Assembly: GCA_963978545.1 (NCBI GenBank)
Contig: OZ021725.1
Location: 5,068,593 to 5,132,592 of the forward strand
Reading direction: 5' to 3'
Length of the DNA stretch: 64,000 nucleotides
Origin: Linyphia triangularis
Taxonomy: Eukaryota > Arthropoda > Arachnida > Araneae > Linyphiidae
The notes under the pieces: generated by a model
Seen by the model: the letters and a program-made list of their open reading frames with translations, nothing else
Database searches by the model: none
Told to the model about the DNA's origin: nothing
Made by a program: the position numbers and the translations under genes
Shown: positions 24,417-37,800 of the stretch, piece by piece
How positions within the stretch are numbered: the first letter of the stretch is position 1
Layout: each line of letters starts with the position of its first letter

Positions 24417-27101
24417 TCAATGACTTCTACCATAATATGGGGCTAGCCTATTGTAGTGTACAACTCTAGGTTTACAGGAAGGTGTCCGTTGAATTCTCAC
24501 CACGACGTCGTTGATCTTCTTAAGGACCCCATACGGCCCTTCCCAGTTCGTCTGGAGCTTAGGGGAGAATCCTTTCCGACGTTTAGGGTTCCATAACCAC
24601 ACCTTGTCACCTTCCTGGAATGAACGGTCCGGGGCCTTGGCATCGTACCGGATCTTCATGCGCTCCGTCATGATGTTGTTTCTCTCTCTGGCGAACCGAT
24701 GTACGGCTTCCAAACGTGCCTGCAGATCATCTAGATACTGGACAAGCGAGGAAGGAGTGTCCGGTGGTTGTCCAAAGAGGAGGTTGCTGGGGTGTCTAAG
24801 GTCTCTTCCAAACATCTTTAGAGATGGAGAAAATCAGGTGGTCTCTTGAGTTGCACTCCCGTATGCCAACAGAAGCGGTGAAAGTTTCTGATCCCCATCT
24901 TGCTGGTTACATGATTTTGAGATTGGTTGTTGATAAGATTTTAACTCCGTTTCAGATGAATGTCGTCTGCTCTCAGGACATGAACTTCCGGAAAGAGCGT
25001 TCCCGTTCCCACTCCCATTCAACCGAACATCATCTTCAGTAAGATTCTCTTTGATTGCGTCCGAATCATCCGCGGGTGCAGCTGATAGATCCCGGGACCT
25101 CCGTTCGGTGCTTGTAACAGGAGCACGGATGTCGATTCCCTCTTCACTAACTTTGTCCATTTCCACATGAACCACTTCCTGGGAGGGTTTCATCAACGTC
25201 GCCTTCTTCGGTTCTCTTTCCGAGGCTGGAGAGGTACTTTTCATAGATGTGAACTCTTCAGCATTCTCTATGACACTGTCTTCATGAGCCATAATCCGAT
25301 ATACGCACAGCTCTTTCATGTCTAGATCGTGCAAAGGAACTTCGCCTCTCCATGTTTGCAGCTTGCTTTTCCCGAAATTCAGCGTAATTCCATTTTTCTT
25401 CAAAAAGTCTAGTCCGAGAATGCACGGATCTACAATTTCGGCAACATAAACGGTGTGCTTGTAGGTGTTAAATCCAAGGGCAATGTCCACTTCCAATTTC
25501 CCATGCACAGAGATACTACCACCGGACACAGTTTGTAGCGAGACAGAGGGCGCTGTGTAGAGGAGTCGGCTGTTCAGGCGACGAGCCACGCCCGTCCTTA
25601 CGATCGTTACGTTCGCTCCCGAATCGACGATTAGACGACATGGAGTTCCGTTGATCTCCCCCTTCACGAATAAACCCTGGTTTCCTCCTTGTCGGGATGA
25701 AACGTGGAAACGACTGGTCGGCTCTTCACCTGATCTACATTGCAGCTTCTGCCCTGCGAGATGGCATCTTCTTAGATTCAGTTGTTGAGATTCAGTGGTA
25801 GTGTTATCCCTTCTCTTTTTCAAATCAAGGCAGTTACGTCGTAGATGCCCTTCCCGTTTGCAGTGCCAGCAAATGACTCTGGTCTTTCGATCCCTGGCTC
25901 CGGGATAGCTTCTCATCATTCTATCAATTTTGCTTTCCAGTTCTCGAAGCTTACTGGTGACAAAGTCAGAAGACTCCTCTGCTAATGCACCACACACATA
26001 TCGTCGGTCTTTTCCAGAAGCTAGCTGTGCGGCTTCCACTCTCATGGCGTACGCAAGGGCTGACTTCAGGTTGTTGTTTTGGGATAACCTTACCGACTGC
26101 TGCATATCGGGATCTTGAATAGCGTCGATGAAATACTGCAGAGAAAGATCGTCTCGTACATCCGGGGGACAGTCAGGGAAAGCGAGGAGCGACAGTCTTT
26201 CTATATCTGACGCCAATTCTCGAAGAGTTTCATTGGCCTACTGCTGTCTCACTTTCAATTGCAGTCTGTTGTAATCCTTTAGATGCTGCTCCCCAAACCT
26301 TAACTCCAGCGCACTTGCCAGCGCCACGAATTCTCCCCGCTTCTCTTCAAGTAGTGTTTGTAAAATGTCAGCAGCTTCACCTCGAAGAGATGCCGCGAGA
26401 TGGAATGCTTTCGTAGTATCGTCCCATCCATTTGCAGAAGCAATCATTTCAAACTGCGTTCGATAAACGCGCCAAGACGACATCCCATCAAAAGTTGCCA
26501 CTTTGATGTTGGAACGTGGCTCAATGAAGGGAGTGGAAACATTATCCCAATTAGGCGTTGCAAAGGTCACAGCTTCGCGAGCTTCCATTTTTCGGAGCCT
26601 TTTTTCTACAACGTCAATAAATTTGTCTTGCTCTTCCTTTAAGGTGGAAACTTTTTCTTGCATGGTGGAAACATTTTCTTGCACGGTGGAAACTTTTTCT
26701 TGCACGATGGAAACTTTTCCGTTAAACTCCTCAAACTTTTCATCAACTTCCTTTCTTACTGCATTGAATACTTCTTCTTTCACGGATTGCAAAACGTTTG
26801 AGGTAGTTTCTATTATGGTTGATTCCACCATTGAGGCTAGCTCTATCTTTATTTCTTCTTTGATCTCATTCACTGCTGCAGATGTTGTTTCACACTTGGC
26901 AGCTAAAGCTTTATTGTCACCCGTAATCGCGGCAGCGAATTCAGCATTGGTAGATTCTTGACGAGCTTGACCTGCGGCGATTGTAGCGGAAAGTTCGGCT
27001 TTCATTTCGGCTGCGGCGGTTTCTTGGCAGGCTTTCATTCCAGCAAGTATTTCCATCAACTGCTTCATTTGGTCTTCCATCATTCCTCTAGTAGTCGGCA
27101 T
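24417..27101 (-). pseudogene. gag-protease-integrase tail frame with two nonsense codons
   Basis: Continuous minus-strand frame of about 895 codons starting at MPTTRGMMEDQMKQLM, broken by two single stops: one after LKVRQQ (about 26238; copy 2 has Lys there) and one after QETT (about 24834; copy 2 has Gly). In order: an alanine/glutamate-rich coiled N-terminus, a capsid-like segment (WRVYRTQFEMIA.. LAASLRGEAADIL), a CCHC zinc knuckle CWHCKREGHLRRNC, a retropepsin-like domain with DSGANVTIV and ILGLDFL, then a jump to the end of integrase (MFGRDL) and its C-terminal domain (NWEGPYGVLKKINDV). The GPY/F motif is diagnostic of Ty3/gypsy integrase tails. It keeps about 37 codons at the deletion junction that copy 2 lacks. 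Confidence 0.85.
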
Positions 27102-27133
27102 TCAAGATGACTTGACCCCACTTCTGACACCAC

Positions 27134-27594
27134 TGTTACGAATTTTTCCACTGAGGCAATGATGGCATAGTTTTTAAGATAAAACTACTATTTATTCCCT
27201 TCAGAAATATCACAAAAGTTATTTCAAGAACAGTGCAATTACTATCAGACTTCAACACAAGTTCCAATAAAAGCAATTTCGAATTCAGCGATTATACAAG
27301 CTCACTCCAATAGGTAAACAAAGCGATCAGCTTTCAACGAAGTCCGAAGTCAATCTGAGAGCTTCCCGATCTCCGGTCTTTTTATATAGCAGGCGCGTGA
27401 GAACAATCCCGACATTTCCAGCCAATTCATCGAAAAAGAAACATCTCGAAATTGCTCGATTGCTTTAGGTGTTGCCACCTTTTTCTAACCTGTATAATCG
27501 CTTTTAATAAATAAAATAAGATAAAAATAAATTACAATAGAATTTTAAAATAATACGTCACTATTTACACTATATACAGACAATTTGTGCAACA
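27134..27594 (-). repeat. 5' LTR of copy 1
   Basis: 461 bp; the TATA box and phased GAA/TTC units at 27401-27418 are as in the partner LTR, with one extra mismatch. Confidence 0.85.
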
Positions 27595-27599
27595 ATATA

Positions 27600-27970
27600 T
27601 TTACAAAAATGGCAGAGTTACTCTGATTTGAAGTATTTATCTAAAGTTGGTTTCAAATACTTAAACATGAAAGTCTAAATTAACATTAAATTATTTGTGT
27701 GCAGTGGTGCACTGTCAAATTATGTAGCAATCCTACTAAAAAATAAAAGCCCCGGTGGTCTGGTGAGTTGAGGGGTTGAGCTTGGATTCGGTGTTGCCTC
27801 TTTGAATACCAGAGAATATCGTCGTAGCCTCAATGTGATCTCGTTAGTGAAGCAGGGTTAGACAGGAACGTGCTCGCTAAGGTATTGACCTTGTTATCTG
27901 ACCAAATTCAAATTTCAAAGGCGATAATTGGCTCTGTTAAGAGGAAATCCTAGTAAGGATCAGTCCCTAT
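27600..27970. other. Unidentified GC-richer sequence
   Basis: 27750-27970 is richer in G and C than its surroundings ('ggtggtctggtgagttgagg...'). It could be a tRNA-like or snRNA-like repeat head, but no pol III boxes are convincing. No gene assigned. Confidence 0.25.
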
Positions 27971-27972
27971 AC

Positions 27973-28337
27973 TCGCTATGTTACAATCTTCTAGCCCAGT
28001 GCATGTAGAAACTACTTTCTATAAAACTTTGACATTTGGTGAGTAGGTACGAAAAATATCCCTTAATGAAATGACATAAATTATTTTTATTTAATGTCGA
28101 TCTGTTATAAATGAAAATTAAAATAGCAAAAGACAAAACCAGGTGGAGCCACTGAATATGAATTGACGTAAGGGTTTCATATATAAAATAAAATATATAA
28201 GACGCTATTTTCTAGTTTTTAATTTACGTCATTTCATTGGGTGATCATTTTTGTACCTACTCTCCAAATGTCAAGGTTTTATAGAAAGTAGTTTCTAAAT
28301 GCACTGGGCTAGAAGATCGTAACATAGCGAATATAGA
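27973..28337. mobile_element. Fold-back element F2
   Basis: Inverted arms of about 85 bp: the left arm starts near TCGCTATGTTACAATCTTCT and the right arm ends AGAAGATCGTAACATAGCGA; further inward the match continues through AGTAGTTTCTA and ACATTTGG.GAGTAGGTAC. The flanks (ctatac / atatag) suggest a TA target. Single copy in the window. Confidence 0.6.
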
Positions 28338-28559
28338 ATGTTGTAAATTCAGAGAGCGTAAGGAGTTTTAAGAAACAGTTAGATATGCACTGGGAGATCA
28401 TCAATAGTCAATAATTGGATTACACTGGCTAGGTAAGGAACTTATATTTTGTACTTTGTACATATTTAATTTAGGTTATTTTGTTACCATATTTGGTTAC
28501 TTATGTTTGCGTACTGTTGGTTTTTTATAAAATTTGTCAGCTTGTATTATGTATTGCAT

Positions 28560-31430
28560 TTTTCCAGTATGATTGTCAAACGCTGTGTCAACTTTGTGTA
28601 TTGTATTGTATTATGTATATTGCATTGTATTATGTATATTGCATTGTATTATGTATATTTTATTGTATTATGTATATTGTATTGTATAATCCTGTAACTA
28701 TTGTATATTGTGTCAGCTTGTATATATTGCTTGCATTATATATTGCATTTTTCCAGTATGATTGTCAAACGCTGTGTCAACTTTGTGTATTGTATTATGT
28801 ATATTGCATTGTATTATGTATATTTTATTGTATTATGTATATTGTATTGTATAATCCTGTAACTATTGTATATTGTGTCAGCTTGTATATATTGCTTGCA
28901 TTATATATTGCATTTTTCCAGTATGATTGTCAAACGCTGTGTCAACTTTGTGTATTGTATTATGTATATTGCATTGTATTATGTATATTTTATTGTATTA
29001 TGTATATTGTATTGTATAATCCTGTAACTATTGTATATTGTGTCAGCTTGTATATATTGCTTGCATTATATATTGCATTTTTCCAGTATGATTGTCAAAC
29101 GCTGTGTCAACTTTGTGTATTGTATTATGTATATTGCATTGTATTATGTATATTTTATTGTATTATGTATATTGTATTGTATAATCCTGTAACTATTGTA
29201 TATTGTGTCAGCTTGTATATATTGCTTGCATTATATATTGCATTTTTCCAGTATGATTGTCAAACGCTGTGTCAACTTTGTGTATTGTATTATGTATATT
29301 GCATTGTATTATGTATATTTTATTGTATTATGTATATTGTATTGTATAATCCTGTAACTATTGTATATTGTGTCAGCTTGTATATATTGCTTGCATTATA
29401 TATTGCATTTTTCCAGTATGATTGTCAAACGCTGTGTCAACTTTGTGTATTGTATTATGTATATTGCATTGTATTATGTATATTTTATTGTATTATGTAT
29501 ATTGTATTGTATAATCATGTAACTATTGTATATTGTGTCAGCTTGTATATATTGCTTGCATTATATATTGCATTTTTCCAGTATGATTGTCAAACGCTGT
29601 GTCAACTTTGTATATTGCATTGTATTATGTACATTGTATTGTATTATGTTTATTGTATTGTATTATGTATATTGTATTGTATAATCCTGTAACTATTGTA
29701 TATTGTGTCAGCTTGTATATATTGCTTGCATTATATGTTGCATTTTTCCAGTACGATTGTCAAACGCTGTGTCAACTTTGTGTATTGTATTGTATTATGT
29801 ATATTGCATTGTATTATGTATATTTTATTGTATTATGTATATTGTATTGTATAATCCTGTAACTATTGTATATTGTGTCAGCTTGTATATATTGCTTGCA
29901 TTATATATTGCATTTTTCCAGTATGATTGTCAAACGCTGTGTCAACTTTGTATATTGCATTGTATTATGTACATTGTATTGTATTATGTTTATTGTATTG
30001 TATTATGTATATTGTATTGTATAATCCTGTAACTATTGTATATTGTGTCAGCTTGTATATATTGCTTGCATTATATGTTGCATTTTTCCAGTATGATTGT
30101 CAAACGCTGTGTCAACTTTGTGTATTGTATTGTATTATGTATATTGCATTGTATTATGTATATTTTATTGTATTATGTATATTGTATTGTATAATCCTGT
30201 AACTATTGTATATTGTGTCAGCTTGTATATATTGCTTGCATTATATATTGCATTTTTCCAGTATGATTGTCAAACGCTGTGTCAACTTTGTGTATTGTAT
30301 TATGTATATTGCATTGTATTATGTATATTGCATTGTATGTATATTTTATTGTATTATGTATATTGTATTGTATAATCCTGTAACTATTGTATATTGTGTC
30401 AGCTTGTATATATTGCTTGCATTATATGTTGCATTTTTCCAGTATGATTGTCAAACGCTGTGTCAACTTTGTATATTGCATTGTATTATGTACATTGTAT
30501 TGTATTATGTTTATTGTATTGTATTATGTATATTGTATTGTATAATCCTGTAACTATTGTATATTGTGTCAGCTTGTATATATTGCTTGCATTATATGTT
30601 GCATTTTTCCAGTATGATTGTCAAACGCTGTGTCAACTTTGTGTATTGTATTGTATTATGTATATTGCATTGTATTATGTATATTTTATTGTATTATGTA
30701 TATTGTATTGTATAATCCTGTAACTATTGTATATTGTGTCAGCTTGTATATATTGCTTGCATTATATATTGCATTTTTCCAGTATGATTGTCAAACGCTG
30801 TGTCAACTTTGTATATTGCATTGTATTATGTACATTGTATTGTATTATGTTTATTGTATTGTATTATGTATATTGTATTGTATAATCCTGTAACTATTGT
30901 ATATTGTGTCAGCTTGTATATATTGCTTGCATTATATGTTGCATTTTTCCAGTATGATTGTCAAACGCTGTGTCAACTTTGTGTATTGTATTGTATTATG
31001 TATATTGCATTGTATTATGTATATTTTATTGTATTATGTATATTGTATTGTATAATCCTGTAACTATTGTATATTGTGTCAGCTTGTATATATTGCTTGC
31101 ATTATATATTGCATTTTTCCAGTATGATTGTCAAACGCTGTGTCAACTTTGTGTATTGTATTATGTATATTGCATTGTATTATGTATATTTTATTGTATT
31201 ATGTATATTGTATTGTATAATCCTGTAACTATTGTATATTGTGTCAGCTTGTATATATTGCTTGCATTATATGTTGCATTTTTCCAGTATGATTGTCAAA
31301 CGCTGTGTCAACTTTGTATATTGCATTGTATTATGTACATTGTATTGTATTAGGTTTATTGTATTGTATTATGTATATTGTATTGTATTATGTATATTGT
31401 ATTGTATAATCCTGTAACTATTGTATATTG
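28560..31430. repeat. Complex tandem array of 165/170-bp units
   Basis: A landmark GCTGTGTCAA recurs at 28582, 28771, 28936, 29101, 29266, 29431, 29596, 29766, 29936, 30106, 30276, 30457, 30627, 30797, 30967, 31137 and 31302. Spacing is first 165 bp, then mostly 170 bp with two alternating unit types, giving a 340-bp higher-order period. Each unit also holds shorter TGTATTGTATTATGTATAT subrepeats. Because 165 is divisible by three, a 403-codon frame (28481-29692) stays open with a 55-residue Cys/Tyr-rich repeat; I treat it as a by-product. Confidence 0.92.
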
Positions 31431-31507
31431 TGTGTATGATCCTGTAACTAAGCTATATTGTATGTATGATCGTGTAACTATCGTATGCAAATTATTTTCT
31501 ATTTCTA

Positions 31508-31550
31508 TATACGTATATATATATATATACGTATATATATATATATATTT
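31508..31550. repeat. Short TA/TACGTA repeat
   Basis: Two TACGTATATATATATATA motifs end the array region. Confidence 0.7.
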
Positions 31551-31758
31551 ACTCGACCAACCCTGTTGGGCCTTGAGCCTGTTGTTGGTCTTAAAATTTG
31601 TATTTGTATAGGGAATGGTCTTTGCTAGGAATTATCTTGAGCACTAAACTGTGTTATAAATAGACAACCAGAATTAGTTACAAACTTAACACAAAAATGT
31701 CGACATAATAAACTGTTTATTACCTTTCTTTCATGTCATAATGTATGAGGTTTTCACA

Positions 31759-31861
31759 TTATATTCTTTTGAAAGTTCCGAGTAAAGCACCACAAGCCGG
31801 ACAGTAATGGCTGACATCTTTACAAGATCTGCCAACCAGAGGTATCCAAAATAGAGGAAAA
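31759..31861 (-). CDS. LITAF gene B, exon 3 (last coding exon)
   Basis: 103 nt: one base completes a split Phe codon, then FPLFWIPLVGRSCKDVSHYC, PACGALLGTFKRI and a TAA stop at 31759-31761. It carries the C-terminal zinc half-site HYCPAC. Same length and phase as the last coding exon of gene A. Confidence 0.88.
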
Positions 31862-34800
31862 CTGTTGAAGAGCAATACATGTTAGTCAAAGCTATGAGTA
31901 CTTAATTTTATGCTTGCTAATAACTTAAAACTTTTTTCTACTAGTATATTTTAACTGAAAAAGAAAATATAAATGTATTATTGAATTTAAATGAAAATTT
32001 ACATTCAAAAAGTATTTATGCAGTTAAAAATGTGTCGCATGGCAAAAAATTAAATTTTTTAAATATTTGATTTTTTGTCAAACAATAAGTATTGGAAAAA
32101 CTATAAACACATTGAAGGTTATAACAATTATAATATCCCAAGTAGCACAGTGGTATTGACTTTAAATGAAAAGCTATTTTATAGGTAATACTAGCTGAAT
32201 ACCAGTGCTGCGCTATGAAATTTTACCATGTGCATTTTAGCAATCAAAAGACATTCATGTATTCTACAATTCAGACGCTTGCTCCCATTTCGATCCCGAC
32301 AATTTTAATTATCAAAACGGGAACTTTCCTTTGTTGACATTTTTTCCAAAATTTATAATTGAGAATATATTGAAAATGAGACATTTGAATATCCCTCGTT
32401 TAAAACGTTTAACCCCCTTTGGTTCTTTTTAATAATTTTAATTAATAACTATTTTTTTGTATATTTGCCCTTCTTAACATTTGCACCAAATATCAGAATT
32501 ATGACAATATCGGATATCCCTCGTTTGGGACGTTTAACCCCTTTTTCATCCCTTAAAGTTTGCTAATCGAGATCGGAATAGACTACGTTTTCTATGTTTG
32601 TCTTTCTTGTCATTTCCACTAATTTTCAATGTTGTGACCATGTTGGAAGTGGGACATTCGAATATCCCTCATTTGGAACGTTTAACCCCTTTTCCACCCT
32701 TTAAAGTGGGTTAATCGAGATCGGAATAGCTTACTTTTTCTATGTTTACCATTTTTGACATGGGTACCGATTTCCAGAGTTGTGACCATATGGGAAGGGG
32801 GACATTCGAATATCCCTCGTTTGGAACGTTTACCCCTTTTTGACCCCTTAAAGTGGGTTAATCGAGATCGGAATAGTTTACTTTTTCTATGTTTACCATT
32901 GTTAATATTTGTACCAATTTTCAGAGTTGTGGACTTGTGGGAAACGGGAGAATTAGTGATGAGTGAGGGCTTTGCCTTATAAATTGATGTTATGAATTTT
33001 TCCGCTGAGGCAATGACGGCACAGTTTTTCAGATAAAAACTAGTATTTATTCTCTTCAGAAAACTCACAAAATTTATTCACAGATAACAGTGCAATCACT
33101 ATTAATCTTCAATACAAGCTTCAACAAGAACAGCTTCGAATATAGCGATTATACAAGCTCACTCCAATAGGTCAACAAAGCGATCGCGATCAGCTTTCAA
33201 CGAAGTCCGAAGTACATCTGAAAACTTCCCCGTTCTCCAGTCCTTTATATACAAGCGCGTGAGACATTCTCGAAATTTCCAGCCAATTTATCGGAAACGA
33301 AATATCTCGAAACTTCTCGATTCCTTTAGGTGTTGCCACCTTTTTTCTAACTTGTATAATCGCTATTAATTACTAAATAAAATAGGATAAAAATAAATTA
33401 CAATAGAATTTTGAAATAATACGTCACTATCTACAATATATACAGACAATTTGTGCAACATTTCCCCCTTCTTAAAGACTGCACGTCCCGGGAAGTGAAG
33501 TCCTTAAGAGGAAAGGCAATTCAATCACTTCTACTATAATATGGGGATAGCCTATTGTGATGTACTACTCTAGGTTTACAGGAAGGTGTCCGTTGAATTT
33601 TCATCACGACGTCGTTGATCTTCTTAAGGACCCCATACGGCCCTTCCCAGTTCGTCTGGAGCTTAGGGGAGAGTCCTTTCCGACGTTTAGGGTTCCCTAA
33701 CCACACCTTGTCACCTTCCTGGAATGAACGGTCCATGGCCTTGGCATAGTACCGGATCTTCATGCGCTCCGTCATGATGTTGTTTCTCTCTCTGGCGAAC
33801 CGATGTACGGCTTCCAAACGTGCCTGCAGATCATCTAGATACTGGACAGGCGAGGAAGGAGTGTCCGGTGGTTGTCCAAAGAGGAGGTTGCTTTGGAGTG
33901 TAAGGTCTCTCCCAAACATCGTTAGAGATGGAGAAAATCCGGTGGTCTCGTGAGTTGTACTCCCGTATGCAAACAGAAGCGGTGAAAGTTTCTGATCCCC
34001 ATCTTGCTCGTTATATGATTCTGAGATTGCGTCCGAATCATCCGCGGGTGCAGCTGATAGATCCCGGGACCTCCGTTCGATGCTTGTAACAGGAGCATGG
34101 ATGTCGATTCCCTCTTCACTGACTTTGTCCATTTCCACATGAACCACTTCCTGGGAGGGTTTCATCAACGTCGCTTTCTTCGGTTCTCTTTCCGAGGCCG
34201 GAGAGGTACTTTTCATAGATGTGGACTCTTCAGCATTCTCTATGACATTGTCTTCATGAGCCATAATCCGATATACGCACAGCTCTTTCATGTCTAGATC
34301 GTGCAAAGGAACTTCGCCTCTCCATGTTTGCAGCTTGCTTTCCTCAAAATTCAGCGTAATTCCATTTTTCTTCAAAAAGTCTAGTCCGAGAATGCATGGA
34401 TCTACAATTTCGGCAACATAAACGGTGTGCTTGTAGGTGTTAAATCCAAGGGCAATGTCCACTTGCAATTTCCCATGCACAGAGATATTACCACCAGACA
34501 CAGTTTGTAGAGAAACAGAGGGCGCTGTGTAGAGGAGTCGGCTGTTCAGGCGACGAGCCACGTCCGTCCTTACGATCGTTACGTTCGCTCCCGAATCGAC
34601 GATTAGACGACATGGAGTTCCGTTGATCTCCCCCTTCACGAACAAACCCTGGTTTCCTCCTTGACGAGATGAAACGTGGAAACGACTGGTCGGGGCTTCA
34701 CCTGTTCTACATTGCAGCTTCTGCCCTGCGAGATGACATCTTCTTAGATTCAGTTGTGGAGAATCCGTGGTAGTGTTATCCCTTCTCTTTTTCAAAACAA

Positions 34801-37800
34801 GGCAGTTTCGTCGTAGATGCCCTTCCCGTTTGCAGTGCCAGCAAACGACTCTGGTCCTTCGATCCCTGGCTCCGGGATAGCTTCTCATCATTCTATCAAT
34901 TTTGCTTTCCAGCTCTCGAAGCTTACTGGTGAAAAAATCAGATGAATCCTCGGCTAATGCACCACGCACATATCGTCGGTCTTTTCCAGAAGCTTGCTGT
35001 GCGGCTTCTACTCTCATGGCATAGACGAGGGTGGACTTTAGATCTTTGCTGTCTGACATCCTGGTAGCTTGCTGTATGTCGGGATCTTTGATGGCATCCA
35101 CGAAATACTGAAGAGACAGGTTATCTCGTACGTCCGAGGGACAGTCTGGGAAAGCGAGGAGCGACAGTCTTTCTATATCCGATGCCAATTCTTGAAGAGT
35201 TTCATTGGCCTTCTGCTGTCTCACTTTCAGTTGCAGTCTGTTATAATCCTTTAGATGTTGCTCCCCAAACCTTAATTCCAACGCACTTGCCAGCGCCACG
35301 AATTCTCCCCGTTTCTCTTCAGGTAGTGTCTGTAGAATGTCAGCAGCTTCACCTCGAAGAGATGCTGCGAGATGGAATGCTTTCGAAGTATCGTCCCAAC
35401 CATTCGCAGACGCAATCATTTCAAATTGCGTTTGATAAACGCGCCAAGACGACTTCCCATCAAAAGGGGCCACTTTGATGTTAGAGCGCGGCGCCATAAA
35501 GGGGATGGAAGCGTTATCCCAATTAGGTGACGCTATGGCCAGAGCTTCACGCGTTTCCATTTTTCGCAGCCTTTCTTCTACAACGTCAATGAATTTGTCT
35601 TGCTCTTCCTTTAAGGTGGAAACTTTTTCTTGCATGGTGGAAACTTTTTCTTCAACTTCATTTCTCACTGTCTTAAAATCTTCTCTGACATCCAAAATAT
35701 CCGCCTTCATTGATTGAAGAACACTCTCTGTGCGCTCCATAAATCTATCAACGGACGCAGAAGATGATTCTTGCTTGGATGCTAAAGCTTTAATATCCGA
35801 TGATGTCGCTTCTTGGCTGGCGGTGATTGCGGCGGCGAGTTCAGCATTTGTCATTTCTTGACGGGCTTGACCAGCTGCGATTGTAGCGGCGAGTTCGGCA
35901 TTTGTCGTTTCTTGACGGGCTTGACCAGCTGCGATTGTAGCGGCGAGTTCGGCATTTGTCGTTTCTTGACGGGCTTGACCAGCTGCGATTGTAGCGGCGA
36001 GTTCGGCATTTGTCGTTTCTTGTCCGGCTTTTATTTCGACTTTCATTTCTTTCATTTCGGCTGAGGCGGTTTCTTGGCAGGCTTTCATTCCAGCAAGCAT
36101 TTCCATCAACTGTTTCATTTGGTCTTCCATCATTCCTCTAGTAGTCGGCATTCAAGATGACTTGACCCCACTTCTGACACCACTGTTATGAATTTTTCCG
36201 CTGAGGCAATGACGGCACAGTTTTTCAGATAAAAACTATTATTTATTCTCTTCAGAAAACTCACAAAATTTATTCACAGATAACAGTGCAATCACTATTA
36301 ATCTTCAATACAAGCTTCAACAAGAACAGCTTCGAATATAGCGATTATACAAGCTCACTCCAATAGGTCAACAAAGCGATCGCGATCAGCTTTCAACGAA
36401 ATCCGAAGTACATCTGAAAACTTCCCCGTTCTCCAGTCTCTTATATACAAGCGCGTGAGACATTCTCGAAATTTCCAGCCAATTTATCGGAAACGAAATA
36501 TCTCGAAACTTCTCGATTCCTTTAGGTGTTGCCACCTTTTTTCTAACTTGTATAATCGCTATTAATTACTAAATAAAATAGGATAAAAATAAATTACAAT
36601 AGAATTTTGAAATAATACGTCACTATCTACAATATATACAGACAATTTGTGCAACAATATAGAGAGATAACCCATAAAAGCAGATCTCTTAAAAATCCTT
36701 TATATGCACTGTCAATTTTTATATTCATTAACACAGTGCCGATATCAAAAACATTTCTATCAGCAAAATGTGCTGCAAACTACATTTCAAAATTTATTTA
36801 TTAAAAATTAGAGTGAATTTATCCTCATCATTTATTTATTCTGATTAATGTAATTTTATTATTAATTTATAAAAAAAAAATTGGCAACAGGAAAGAGTTT
36901 CAACAATGGTGTGTTAAATGCTAGCCAAAGCGCAATTTGATGACGGCAAGTTGGTTTATTAGTATTCCGTAAAAGCGACTTTTTAGTGACAGTTACAACA
37001 ACAAAATTTGATAGAATGCATTGTTATCGAAACTATTTGTCAAGTTTCAGCCCGATTAGATGACGAAAAGGCGATTAATTAGGCCTCAGCAGATTTGCCC
37101 GCCATCTAAAAACATAATCGAAGTTAATATAAAGGATTTAAAAATATTAACATTCTTTTAGATTAATCACTAAACTTGGTATAATAAAAATGGCGATTTG
37201 TTCTGGCTAAATGTTTTGTACTTTTACTGTAGGTATAAAAATTTGATCACGAGATTTAAAAGGAGAAAAAAATCTAGAAAATAGGTTAAACTGTTACTAT
37301 AAGAGTTACGCTGATCATTGACTCACTCACTGATTGACTCTGTAACGCTGCCGGCTATATTTTAAGGGATACCCAAAAATTTATAAATAATCGATTTTGA
37401 GTTTATTATTGTTTATCAGAATTAAAATTCTGCCCTTTAACAGCATACCTCATTTGTATTAGTACCTCAACTACAAGTATTTTTAATAATTTTTGTAAGA
37501 CAAAATTGGTAACTATTAGTGTAAGTAAAGTTTTCTTTAAAACGCGTTTTTCTCAAAACTACATTTTTTATTACTCAGGTACCTTTTTCTCAGAAACTGC
37601 ACAAACTATCTTCCTGAAATTTTTACCGCATATTCCTTTTATGTATCTACATATGCTGAAGTGAGAATTTGTTCAAAATATTTAAATATTTGTAATTATT
37701 TAAATTAAAATTATTAATTAAATTAATTAAAGAATTATTATTAAATTAATTAAATTATTTAATTAATTAATCAATAATTAATTAATAATTAATTAATAAT

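Larger units (their letters stand above)
23904..27594 (-). mobile_element. Ty3/gypsy-type LTR retrotransposon, internally deleted, copy 1
   Basis: Two 461-bp LTRs (27134-27594 is 5' on the minus strand, 23904-24364 is 3') differ at only a handful of bases. ATAT flanks both ends (23900-23903, 27595-27598). A polypurine tract (aagaagggggaaa) precedes the 3' LTR, and the 5' LTR is followed by a short gap and TGGTGTCAGAAGTGGGG, a plausible tRNA primer site. The interior encodes gag, protease and only the C-terminal tail of integrase; reverse transcriptase, RNase H and the integrase core are missing. It must be mobilised in trans. Confidence 0.9.
32988..36656 (-). mobile_element. Ty3/gypsy-type LTR retrotransposon, internally deleted, copy 2
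   Basis: 473-bp LTRs at 36184-36656 (5') and 32988-33460 (3'), differing at a few bases. Same polypurine tract and primer site as copy 1. The gag-protease-integrase tail frame is intact. Flanks do not match (TTGA at the left, ATAT at the right), unlike copy 1. Located in intron 2 of gene B, same strand as the gene. Confidence 0.9.

Noticed and set aside
24511..24849. Plus-strand frames opposite the retroelement (also 26503-26961, 35813-36064 and others)
   Set aside because: Antisense shadows of the gag-protease-integrase frame.
28481..29692. 403-codon open frame with a 55-residue repeated Cys/Tyr-rich peptide
   Set aside because: It exists only because the satellite unit is 165 bp; it stops being open where units become 170 bp, and the composition is that of the AT-rich array.
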